Assembly (NCBI RefSeq): GCF_008122205.1 | Contig: NZ_PHNJ01000002.1 | Location: 434,001-498,000, forward strand | Source of the DNA: Natronococcus pandeyae | GTDB taxonomy: Archaea; Halobacteriota; Halobacteria; Halobacteriales; Natrialbaceae | Direction of reading: 5' to 3' | Length of the DNA stretch: 64,000 nt | Part shown: positions 1-7,445 of the stretch, piece after piece | How the letters are laid out: each line of letters starts with the position of its first letter | How positions within the stretch are numbered: position 1 is the first letter of the stretch | Program-made: the position numbers and the translations under genes | The notes under the pieces: model-generated | What the model was told of the DNA's origin: nothing | Database searches by the model: none | What the model saw: the letters and a program-made list of their open reading frames with translations, nothing else

Positions 1-647
1 TCGATTTCGGGCGTGACCTCGTAGCCGGCGTCGGTGAGGAGTTTCGCGGCGATGAACTCACCCAGCGCGGCGCTCATCCGCACGCGGTCGACGTGGTCGC
101 TGGTGCCGAGCTTTCCGGCCATGATCGGCCGGTACTCGTCGAACACGCCCGTCTCGAGAAAGTCTTCGAAGTAGCGCGTCGTCTCCCGACGGCCGGCGTC
201 GGGGAAGCCGGCCGCGTGCTCGCGGAAGAACGCGCGCGTCGACTCGCGACCGTCCTTGGACATAAAGACGGGGAGGAAGAACCACGAGAGGTGCGGGTAG
301 TCGGCGAGCCAGGGGTCCTCCTCGTGCAGCGTCGCGAGAAGCTCTCGCTGCGCCCACCGAGTGATATGGTAGGGGACTTCCTGCCAGCCGAACTTGTCGG
401 TTCGCCACAGCGACGAGGGCGTCTCCGTGTTTCCTAACCAGTAGGCTTCGTCGCCGTTGCGGGCGAAAAGCGCGATATCGCCGTTTTGCATCTCGAAGCG
501 GTGCGTCTCCCAGTCGGCGCCGATCTCGAACCGCGGCGTGACGGCTCGAGCCCCGATATTCGACCGGAGCGGTTGCAAAATCTTCTGTCGAACTCGTTGC
601 TCGCTCCAGTGTTCTGGCGAGTAACGAAAGCGAAGCGGCCGTGCCAC
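1..647 (-). CDS. Conserved hypothetical protein, cut by the window edge
   Basis: An open frame reads from a GTG at 645-647 to the first base of the window without a stop, giving about 215 residues with the C terminus missing. The start is fixed by an in-frame TGA two codons upstream (TGAGGCGTG). The N terminus reads MARPLRFRYSPEHWSEQRV and the body is rich in aromatic residues (for example DYPHLSWFFLPVF). I see no recognisable catalytic motif, membrane segment or signal peptide, and no function is proposed. The gene is divergent from the DUF5786 gene, with about 180 bases between them. Confidence 0.7.
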   Translation of the reverse strand, partial: MARPLRFRYSPEHWSEQRVRQKILQPLRSNIGARAVTPRFEIGADWETHRFEMQNGDIALFARNGDEAYWLGNTETPSSLWRTDKFGWQEVPYHITRWAQRELLATLHEEDPWLADYPHLSWFFLPVFMSKDGRESTRAFFREHAAGFPDAGRRETTRYFEDFLETGVFDEYRPIMAGKLGTSDHVDRVRMSAALGEFIAAKLLTDAGYEVTPEI

Positions 648-827
648 GCCTCACGATACGGGACGCGGGTGCATATACTGTTCGCTGTCTCGATCCCCTG
701 CCCGTCGCCGAACTCGGTCGACGACCCGTCTCTCGTTTCCGGTGATCGATTTCTCTTCAGCGGAACCGGAGGTGTGAGGGACCGTTACATTGATATGCGT
801 CAGCTTCCTACTATGTGTGTACTTGCC

Positions 828-1001
828 ATGTCAATGGGTGCCTATGACGAAGACGAACACGAGCGGCGCGAAGAGCAAGCCTCGAGGGTGGACGCCGATT
901 TCGACGACGAGCGGACCATCTATCACGGCAAAGTGGAGTACGACTCCGGAGATTCCGCGGAGGAACTCCTGAGCAAGTTCGAGGAGATCAAATCGAACTA
1001 G
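828..1001 (+). CDS. DUF5786 family small acidic protein
   Basis: A 57-residue protein beginning MSMGAYDEDEHERR and ending FEEIKSN. It resembles a small, very acidic soluble family common in haloarchaea (DUF5786), whose function is unknown. The ATG at 828 is chosen because the conserved MSMGAYDEDEHE start follows directly; the frame stays open far upstream but without family-like sequence. There are no cysteines, no membrane segment and no signal peptide. It stands alone, ending 20 bases before the convergent membrane-protein gene. Recognition of the family is from memory of its N-terminal motif. Confidence 0.85.
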   Translation: MSMGAYDEDEHERREEQASRVDADFDDERTIYHGKVEYDSGDSAEELLSKFEEIKSN

Positions 1002-1021
1002 TGACGCTCCGCCGAGCCGGG

Positions 1022-1729
1022 CTATTTTCCCTGTGAGCGCCACTGGACCAGCACCGAGAGCGTCGCGACGGTGACGACAGCGAGGACGTGGCCGACGAGT
1101 ACCCCGACCAGAATCGGGTGACCGAGCACGAACGGGACGAACAGGAGCTGGAGAGCAGCGAACACCACGTTGAGGCCGTCCGCACGAGCGTACGCGCGGG
1201 TCGTCTCGGCACCGAACTCGTAGGCCACTGCTCGCCAGAGCCCGGCGACGGTCGCCCACCAGCAGGTGCCGATCCGGTAGACGACGTCCCAGAGGATGAG
1301 CAGCGCCAGTGCAACCGCGAGGGCCGGCGGCTCCGGCCCGAGAAACTCGGTCAGCAGTGACTGCTCGCTCGTCTGCGGGTCGGTGACGAACAGGTACGTG
1401 ACCAGCAGGACGAACGCGACGACGCCGAGGACGACCTCGATGCTCGAGCCGAACAGCACGCGCCGGTACCCCTCCGGTGGCCGAAGCCCGCGGACGGTTT
1501 GGCTGTATCGGAGCATGAGCCAGCTGCCGCCCGCCGCGACGACGACGGCGACCGTCCCCGGGACGAACGCGTCCCACAGGCCGTACGCGGCTGCCACCGC
1601 GACGAGTGCCGCCTCGAACGCGACGAACTGAACGGCGATCGCGACTCGATCCGAGAGCTCGATTCCCGGTAGCGCGCCGACGATGCTCTCGTAGACCCAC
1701 GTCTCGCCGTACTCTGGTGTCCCTGTCAT
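1022..1729 (-). CDS. Multi-pass membrane protein, function unknown
   Basis: A 235-residue protein with roughly five or six hydrophobic segments, for example around residues 28-50, 95-112, 135-150 and 190-225. It has no signal peptide cleavage motif and no catalytic signature that I recognise. Its ATG overlaps the stop of the upstream reductase gene by one base (TAATG), so the two are almost certainly translated from one transcript. A membrane anchor or partner for that reductase is possible but is inference from the overlap only. Confidence 0.75.
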   Translation of the reverse strand: MTGTPEYGETWVYESIVGALPGIELSDRVAIAVQFVAFEAALVAVAAAYGLWDAFVPGTVAVVVAAGGSWLMLRYSQTVRGLRPPEGYRRVLFGSSIEVVLGVVAFVLLVTYLFVTDPQTSEQSLLTEFLGPEPPALAVALALLILWDVVYRIGTCWWATVAGLWRAVAYEFGAETTRAYARADGLNVVFAALQLLFVPFVLGHPILVGVLVGHVLAVVTVATLSVLVQWRSQGK

Positions 1730-2682
1730 TACTCGGGGTTTCGGCTTTCCTCCGGCAGCACGCCCGCGAACGCCCGGTCGTCTCTCGCCGGATCTTCGTC
1801 GAGTGCCCGACGCACCGCGGTCTCGAACGGCGTCAACTCGAGGCCGACGAGTCGCTGCAGACGGTCGTCGTCGACGACGACGGCGTTTTGCATTCCCTGG
1901 ATCAGCGGGTGGGCCACGCTCGCCGGGACGTCGGTCACGAGGTCGACCCAGTACGCCGACAGCTGTGGCGTCAACACCGGAACTGGGACGATGAGCGGTT
2001 CCCGTCCGGTCGCGATCGTCGCTGTCGTCGTCAGCATCTCTCTGTACGTGAGGACGTCCGGGCCGCCGATTTCGTAGATTTCACCGGAAGTGTCGGCTCG
2101 CTCCAGGACGGCGAGCAGGTACGCGATCACGTCGTCGATGGCGATCGGCTGACAGTCGACGTGAACCCATCGTGGGGTCACCATCACCGGGAGGCGCGTC
2201 GCGAGCTGGTGGACGAGCCGGAAGCTCGCGCTGTCGGCTCCGATGATGATCGCTGCCCGAAGGACGGTTACGTCCGCGCTTCCCTCGCCCAGCACCGATT
2301 CGACCGTGCGACGTGAGGCCAGATGGTCCGACAGCTCGTCCCCGTCGTGGCCGAGGCCGCTGAGATAGATGATTCGGTCGAGTCCGGCCTCGGTCGCCGC
2401 CCGTTCGAAGTTTCGCGCGGCGCGGCGATCCCGTTCGACGAAGTCGTCGTTGTCGCGCATCGTGTGGATCAGGTAGTACGCGACGTCGACGTCGGCGAGC
2501 GCCTCCTCGAGGCTCCCCTCCTCGAGGACGTCTCCCTCGGCGACGGCGACCCCGTCGTCGGGCGGGTCGTAGCTGCCGACGTCCCTGACCAGGACCGTCA
2601 CCTCGTGGTCGGTGTTCGCTCGGAGAGTACCGACGAGGCGGCTTCCGACGAATCCGGCCGCACCCGTCACGAGCACGTTCAT
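1729..2682 (-). CDS. NAD(P)-binding reductase, NmrA/epimerase type
   Basis: A 317-residue protein of the extended or atypical short-chain reductase superfamily. The N terminus MNVLVTGAAGFVGSRLVG carries the glycine-rich Rossmann motif GxxGxxG. Further features fit NmrA/NDUFA9-like members: a YYLIHTM segment near residue 70, IYLSGLG near 106, and the GPDVLTYREML segment typical of the C-terminal half. Such proteins reduce or epimerise small molecules or bind NAD(P) as redox sensors; the substrate here is unknown. It is translationally coupled to the membrane protein downstream through a TAATG junction. Cytoplasmic location is expected. Confidence 0.8.
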   Translation of the reverse strand: MNVLVTGAAGFVGSRLVGTLRANTDHEVTVLVRDVGSYDPPDDGVAVAEGDVLEEGSLEEALADVDVAYYLIHTMRDNDDFVERDRRAARNFERAATEAGLDRIIYLSGLGHDGDELSDHLASRRTVESVLGEGSADVTVLRAAIIIGADSASFRLVHQLATRLPVMVTPRWVHVDCQPIAIDDVIAYLLAVLERADTSGEIYEIGGPDVLTYREMLTTTATIATGREPLIVPVPVLTPQLSAYWVDLVTDVPASVAHPLIQGMQNAVVVDDDRLQRLVGLELTPFETAVRRALDEDPARDDRAFAGVLPEESRNPE

Positions 2683-2754
2683 ACAGTCGATACGGACGAG
2701 CAGTGCTTAACGGGTTGTGTTGCAGCGACCCTCCCCGATCGACGTCGTCGGACG

Positions 2755-3738
2755 CTACTCGAGTGCGTCCCAGCCGGGGGTTTCCGGTGCGCCCCGATCC
2801 TCTTCGACTCCCTCCGCGATCGACGGCGAAGGAACCGTTTCGTCCGCTTCGGCTCGACACTGGTGCCAGTCGTCGATCGCAGGACCGACCCACTCGGCGT
2901 CTTCGCCAGTCGCCGAGTCGTCGGTGGCCGCGTCGTCTTTCCCCTCGAGCGTCTCGAGTGCACGCTCGTACCCCCACTCGTAGTGGGGCGGCGAGGTCGC
3001 GAACGTGCCCGGACTCGAGGCGGCGGCGACGGCGAGACACTCTGCGCGATCGGCCGGCGTGAGTTCGTCCCGTGCGAGTCGGCCGACGACCCCCTCGAGG
3101 TCGTCGGGACGGGGATGACAGAAGAGCTTCGCTCCGAGCGCCTGGGGGCCGAGCAGCAGTCCCTCGGGGTCGTCGTGACGGTCGTCGAGCAGGCGCTCGT
3201 CACCGAACTGTGACTCGACGCGCTCGCACTCGGTCTCCTGCTCGAGCGCGAGGTTGTGCTCGGGGTAGGCGCCGCACTCGTCCGGGAACTGTTCGTGCTC
3301 GTGGATCCGACACTGCAGCGTCGTCGGATCGAGGAAGACGCAGGTCGGGAGCCACGTCGGCTCCTCGCGGCCGAACGGCGCGACGGGTTTCGGCGGCTTC
3401 CGAAGCCCGACGAAAAAGACTGGACGACCGGCGACCGCGGCGACGTGGTGGCCGCCGACCTCGACGCCCTCGCGCTCGTCGTCGACCTGCCAGAACCGCG
3501 GCGTCAGCGCCGCAGCCGTGCCGCTTTCGAGGTAGGTCCGAACCTCGTCGCGGGTGAGCGCGACGAAGTTGTAGCTGCCGCCGAGAGGGACGCGCCCGGC
3601 TGTCGCTCGCTCGTGCTCGTTCTCGATCGACGCCGACCGGGCGGCTCCGCGCCCGCTCACGTTGCGTCCCTCGTCGGACTCGAGCAGCGGTCGCCAGTCG
3701 AGACAACAGCCGGCACAGCCCCGACAGTTCACCTCCAT
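2755..3738 (-). CDS. YkgJ family cysteine-cluster protein
   Basis: A 327-residue protein with the N-terminal cluster MEVNCRGCAGCCLDW (CxxCxxCC) and a second site CRIHEHEQFPDECGAYP. These are the signatures of the YkgJ/UPF0153 family, thought to bind a metal or Fe-S centre; its reaction is unknown. The ATG at 3738 is chosen because the CxxCxxCC motif lies immediately after it, although the frame is open for about 480 bases upstream. Residues 20-45 form a Ser/Arg/Glu-rich linker containing palindromic DNA that looks like an insertion (see findings). The last 60 residues are acidic and low-complexity. Confidence 0.8.
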   Translation of the reverse strand: MEVNCRGCAGCCLDWRPLLESDEGRNVSGRGAARSASIENEHERATAGRVPLGGSYNFVALTRDEVRTYLESGTAAALTPRFWQVDDEREGVEVGGHHVAAVAGRPVFFVGLRKPPKPVAPFGREEPTWLPTCVFLDPTTLQCRIHEHEQFPDECGAYPEHNLALEQETECERVESQFGDERLLDDRHDDPEGLLLGPQALGAKLFCHPRPDDLEGVVGRLARDELTPADRAECLAVAAASSPGTFATSPPHYEWGYERALETLEGKDDAATDDSATGEDAEWVGPAIDDWHQCRAEADETVPSPSIAEGVEEDRGAPETPGWDALE

Positions 3739-3818
3739 GAGCAGGGGTATCACGGTAGGCCGTATAACGACTGGGTCACGGGGGAACGACTTTCTACGTT
3801 CGGAACCGATATTCGCGT

Positions 3819-4064
3819 ATGGCACGGGACTCCTGCGACGGCTGCGGACGACCGGTCTCGGTCGCCGGCGGCATCGCGAACCTCTGGACGTTTGGCGAGG
3901 ACGACGGCAGTGAGGGGTCCGCGATGATGCTCGAATTCGAGGACGGGTCGGATCACCTGCTGTGCTATCCGTGTATCGCGGCCCTCCCCGACGAACCGAC
4001 CGCCGAGGACGTCGCGCGACTGGAACAGATCGACGAGGAATCGTCACGACTCGGTCCGGTGTAA
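3819..4064 (+). CDS. Small zinc-finger protein (DUF7561-like)
   Basis: An 81-residue acidic protein with two CxxC pairs, CDGC at residues 6-9 and CYPC at about 49-52, which together could hold one zinc ion. It starts MARDSCDGCGRPVSV. The arrangement matches a small haloarchaeal zinc-finger family of unknown role; I give the DUF number from memory and with caution. It is divergent from the YkgJ-type gene with 80 bases between their starts, so they may share a promoter region. No signal or membrane segment is visible. Confidence 0.75.
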   Translation: MARDSCDGCGRPVSVAGGIANLWTFGEDDGSEGSAMMLEFEDGSDHLLCYPCIAALPDEPTAEDVARLEQIDEESSRLGPV

Positions 4065-4433
4065 AAAGCAGCGTCGGAGAGACAGGGGAAGTTGCGTGAA
4101 AGCGTGTGACACACCACTGACACCACGTTTGCAACCACGATGGGACGACGCTGTGAGCGGAAGGGGTGGGATTTGAACGCCACGAGGCACGAAGGCCGCC
4201 GCGGGCCGAGGGCACCGCGGTGCTCTACCGCTGAGCGACCCTTCCGCACTCGAATCCGATGGGAGATTCCGTATTTGTAATCGGCCGGCTACCCGGCCGT
4301 ATCCGCTCCCTACGTCCCGATAGGGGGTGATTTCTCGAGTCGGAACTCGCTCAGTCGCGCTCGAGAGCGGCGGGTCCGGCGCCGGCGCTGCACGGCGCGA
4401 AACGGTTCGCAGCCTTTAGGACGCGGCCGGTCC
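4065..4433. other. Intergenic region holding a tRNA-like sequence
   Basis: The 369 bases between the zinc-finger gene and the helicase contain no convincing reading frame. The middle holds the tRNA-like sequence described separately. The right end has a TATA-like CCTTTAGG at 4413-4420 for the helicase gene. Nothing else was recognised. Confidence 0.6.
4157..4247 (-). tRNA. Atypical, probably degenerate tRNA-like sequence
   Basis: Read on the minus strand, the sequence opens with GCGGAAGGG and closes with the perfect complement CCCUUCCGC, so the acceptor helix is 7 bp (GGAAGGG/CCCUUCC) with two extra pairs. A two-base UC linker is followed by a perfect D arm (GCUC AGCGGUA GAGC). The T loop reads GUUCAAAUC, close to the B-box consensus, but its stem needs a bulged C. 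The anticodon arm is irregular: CCGCG pairs with CGCGG around a 12-base loop, and about 15 bases then fill the variable region. No anticodon can be assigned. A decayed tRNA is the simplest reading; an unusual functional tRNA is not excluded. Confidence 0.4.
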
Positions 4434-6284
4434 GTGAGTCGAACGGTGAACACCGAGCGGATCTTCGAGTCCTTCCCCGCGCCGAGCTATCGCGGGACCC
4501 AGAAGCAGGCCCTCCGCGACATCCGCGACGCGTTCGCGGCCGGCAACGACGTCGTCCTGGTACGCGCGCCGACCGGGAGCGGCAAGTCCCTGCTCGCGCG
4601 GGCCGTCGCCGGCTGTGCACGGACGGTCGAGGAGGCGGAGCCGAGCGAGGCGTCCGGGGCCTACTACACGACGCCGCAGGTCTCGCAGTTGGACGACGTC
4701 GCGTCGGACGACCTGCTCGCCGATCTAAACGTTATCCGCGGGAAGTCGAACTACAGCTGTATCCTGCCGGACGAACGGAACACGCCGGTCAACCAGGCGC
4801 CCTGCGTCCGCGAGCGAGGATACGATTGCTCGGTCAAACATCGCTGTCCGTACTTCTCCGACCGCGCGATCGCGTCGAACCGGGAGATCGCGGCGATGAC
4901 GCTCGCGTACTTCATGCAGACCGCCGGCAGCGAAGTCTTTCGCCAGCGGGACGTCGTCGTCGTCGACGAGGCTCACGGTCTCGCCGAGTGGGCGGAGATG
5001 TACGCGACGATTCAACTGGGACCGCGGACGGTGCCGTTCTGGGACGACCTTCGCGTCCCGGAGGTCGAGGGCCTAGACCGGGCGGCGCGCTACGCCGAGA
5101 ACGTCGCCCAGATCTGCACTCGCCGGAAGGACGAACTGCTCTCACAGGAGTCGCTCACGCCCCGCGAGGTCCGCCAGCGCGACCGTCTCCAGGAACTGAT
5201 CGGCGAACTCGACTGGTTCGTCTCCGACTACCGGGATCCCCAGAGCGCGACGACGTGGCTGGTCGACCAGTCCGAACCGCGCTCCGGCGAAAGCGACGGC
5301 GACGCCGATGTTGATACCGATGCGGACGACGAACCCCAGGGCGGGCCGCTCACGATCAAGCCGATGGATCCGGAACGGTACCTCAGACACACCGTCTGGG
5401 ATCGCGGCAACAAGTTCGCGCTGCTCTCGGCGACGATTCTCAACAAGGACGCGTTCTGCCGACAGGTGGGGCTCGATCCCGGGAAGGTCGCACTGGTCGA
5501 CGTCGAACACACGTTCCCGGTCGAAAACCGCCCGCTGTACGACGTCACGCAGGGGAAGATGACCTACGAGCAGCGCGACGAGACGACGCCGAAGATCGCC
5601 CGAACGATCGTTCGACTCATGCAGAAACACCCCGACGAGAAGGGGCTGGTTCACGCTCACTCCTACGACATCCAGGAGCGTCTCGCCGACCTCCTCCGGG
5701 ACTTCGGCGTCGGCGACCGGATCCGGATCCACGACCGCGACGGCCGCGACGCCGCCCTCGAGGAGTGGAAAGCCAGCGACGGGTCCGACGTCTTCCTCTC
5801 GGTCAAGATGGAGGAAGCGCTCGATCTGAAGGGTGATCTCTGTCGGTGGCAGGTGCTCTGTAAGGCACCCTTCCTCAACACCGGCGACTCGCGCGTTGCC
5901 CACCGTCTCGAGGAGGGTCAGTGGGCGTGGTACTACCGGACCGCCCTCCGAACCGTGATCCAGGCCTGCGGCCGGGTCGTCCGCGCGCCCGACGACTACG
6001 GCGCGACGTATCTGGCGGACTCGAGTCTCGTCGACCTCTTCGATCGCGCCCGGACGGATATGCCGGACTGGTTCGCGGCGCAGGTCGACCGAATGGACCG
6101 ACCGGAACTGCCGGCGTTCGATCCCGGAGCTGCCCTCGGCAACTCGGCGGCAGAGTCACAGGGGTCGTCCGGATCGGCGACCGGTCGAGGGGGGACCCGC
6201 GGTAACTCGTCCTCGAGAGGCGGGCGTTCCCGGCGGTCGTCCCGCTCGAGCCCGCTGGCCGACGTCTGGGAGACGGACGGCTGA
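4434..6284 (+). CDS. XPD/DinG-like superfamily 2 DNA helicase with Fe-S cluster
   Basis: A 616-residue ATP-dependent helicase. Visible motifs are Walker A APTGSGKS at residues 45-52, the DEAH box at 178-181, and a C-terminal motif VI region QACGRVVRAPDDYG. Between motifs I and II lie four cysteines (C109, C124, C132, C138) spaced like the [4Fe-4S] domain of XPD, FancJ and DinG helicases, which unwind DNA 5' to 3'. The C terminus is a Ser/Gly/Arg tail. The start is a GTG at 4434; a second GTG at 4446 lies 30 bases after the TATA-like CCTTTAGG (4413-4420) and would suit a leaderless transcript better. A role in DNA repair is inferred from family. Confidence 0.88.
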   Translation: MSRTVNTERIFESFPAPSYRGTQKQALRDIRDAFAAGNDVVLVRAPTGSGKSLLARAVAGCARTVEEAEPSEASGAYYTTPQVSQLDDVASDDLLADLNVIRGKSNYSCILPDERNTPVNQAPCVRERGYDCSVKHRCPYFSDRAIASNREIAAMTLAYFMQTAGSEVFRQRDVVVVDEAHGLAEWAEMYATIQLGPRTVPFWDDLRVPEVEGLDRAARYAENVAQICTRRKDELLSQESLTPREVRQRDRLQELIGELDWFVSDYRDPQSATTWLVDQSEPRSGESDGDADVDTDADDEPQGGPLTIKPMDPERYLRHTVWDRGNKFALLSATILNKDAFCRQVGLDPGKVALVDVEHTFPVENRPLYDVTQGKMTYEQRDETTPKIARTIVRLMQKHPDEKGLVHAHSYDIQERLADLLRDFGVGDRIRIHDRDGRDAALEEWKASDGSDVFLSVKMEEALDLKGDLCRWQVLCKAPFLNTGDSRVAHRLEEGQWAWYYRTALRTVIQACGRVVRAPDDYGATYLADSSLVDLFDRARTDMPDWFAAQVDRMDRPELPAFDPGAALGNSAAESQGSSGSATGRGGTRGNSSSRGGRSRRSSRSSPLADVWETDG

Positions 6285-6374
6285 GGATCGCTTCCCGGCT
6301 GCTCGGCTGGTGAGACTCGACAGTAAACTAGCTACGTTCTGAAACACGTTTTCCGAAGCAGTCGGCGCCTCGGG

Positions 6375-7181
6375 TCAGTCCGGCTGCGGGACTGCGTCGA
6401 GAGTGGGCTGTTGTGCCTCGTCGCGGTACTCCCGGTATCGATCCGCCGCCCACGCTCGGAGCCGCTCGTCGGTGCTCTCGATCGTCGCGACGAGCTGTCC
6501 GCCGTCGTTGTACACGCCCAAAAAGACCGCCGAGTCGATGAGCGTGATCCCGACTGACGGACTTTCGCGTGCGACGTACAGCTCGTAGTTCGGAAGCGAG
6601 ACCGACGATCGAAGCGTATCCGGATACTGTTCAGCGATCGTTCGGTAGGTCGGCTCGTCGATGACGAGTTCGGCCGGCGTCCCTTGCTCGAGGACCGGCG
6701 CGTGAACGGCGATGAACTGGCGACTGATGACCGGCGCCACGCCGCGCAGACGCTCGGGATCGGCGGCCTCGAGCCGATCGGCGTACCACTCCAGCGGCTG
6801 GTGTGGGTTCGACTCCGACACGGTCGACAGCTCCGCCGTCCGGAACCACTCGATCTCGAGGTCGTCGACGCCCGTGTCGATGCGGGCGAGAAACGGTTCG
6901 ACGCGCTCGAGCGTCCGAAACTGCGTCTGGGCGTTCCGGTAGGCCTCGAGCGCGAGCGCGCCGACAGCGGTGGCGGCGTACCCGCCGTCGGTGCGCTCGA
7001 CCCAGTTTCGCTCGACCAGGTCGGTCAGTGTTCGGTGGACGGTCGTTCGGGAGACGTTGGTCGCGTCGACGAGGGCCGCAGGACTGGTCGGCCCGTCGCA
7101 CACCTGCTCGAGGACGGCGACGCGGGTCGGGGATCCCGAGAGGTAACGGATACCGCGCTCCGACTCCGGAACGGCTGTCAT
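6375..7181 (-). CDS. Helix-turn-helix regulator with DUF1724-like domain
   Basis: A 268-residue predicted transcription factor. Residues about 15-75 form a winged helix-turn-helix (SPTRVAVLEQVCDGPTSPAA, then VSRTTVHRTLTDLVERNWV) of the ArsR/TrmB type. The remaining 190 residues resemble the effector-like DUF1724 domain of haloarchaeal and methanogen regulators (for example the ELYVARESPSVGITLID segment). I chose the ATG at 7181 because the longer frame begins with TTG and adds seven unconserved residues. It stands alone, convergent with the helicase. Its ligand and target genes cannot be read from the sequence. Confidence 0.8.
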   Translation of the reverse strand: MTAVPESERGIRYLSGSPTRVAVLEQVCDGPTSPAALVDATNVSRTTVHRTLTDLVERNWVERTDGGYAATAVGALALEAYRNAQTQFRTLERVEPFLARIDTGVDDLEIEWFRTAELSTVSESNPHQPLEWYADRLEAADPERLRGVAPVISRQFIAVHAPVLEQGTPAELVIDEPTYRTIAEQYPDTLRSSVSLPNYELYVARESPSVGITLIDSAVFLGVYNDGGQLVATIESTDERLRAWAADRYREYRDEAQQPTLDAVPQPD

Positions 7182-7305
7182 TGAACTGTCTCTTTGGAGC
7201 AATCGAAGTAAATCGTTTCGTTTGTCGAGTGTCGGGAGACGACGGTGCTCGCAGCCGAGCGGTTGCTCGTCGCGCTCTCCGGATCCGGATTGGGGGCCGG
7301 ACGAA

Positions 7306-7392
7306 TTAGAAGATGTGGAGTGCGCCCCAGGCGATCATCGACGTCACCATGAGAAACGCGAAGAGAACCGCGATGATCTGATTCTTGTCCAT
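7306..7392 (-). CDS. 28-residue single-span membrane protein
   Basis: A very short frame with ATG at 7390-7392 and TAA at 7306-7308 encodes MDKNQIIAVLFAFLMVTSMI followed by AWGALHIF. Almost the whole peptide is one hydrophobic helix after a charged start (MDKNQ). I recall similarly short MD(K/R)NQIIAVLF peptides in other haloarchaea, so it is probably a real small protein rather than chance. It sits between the DUF1724-type regulator and the Taw2-like gene, on the same strand as both. No function is proposed. Confidence 0.6.
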   Translation of the reverse strand: MDKNQIIAVLFAFLMVTSMIAWGALHIF

Positions 7393-7445
7393 GCGCGAAA
7401 CCACTCACTCCGAGAACATGAATGTCACGACCCACGGGCCGCGAG

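Noticed and set aside
4157-4247. Selenocysteine tRNA
   Set aside because: The acceptor helix can be drawn as 9 bp, but no UCA anticodon is in place, the D arm has only 4 bp, and no selenocysteine genes are seen.
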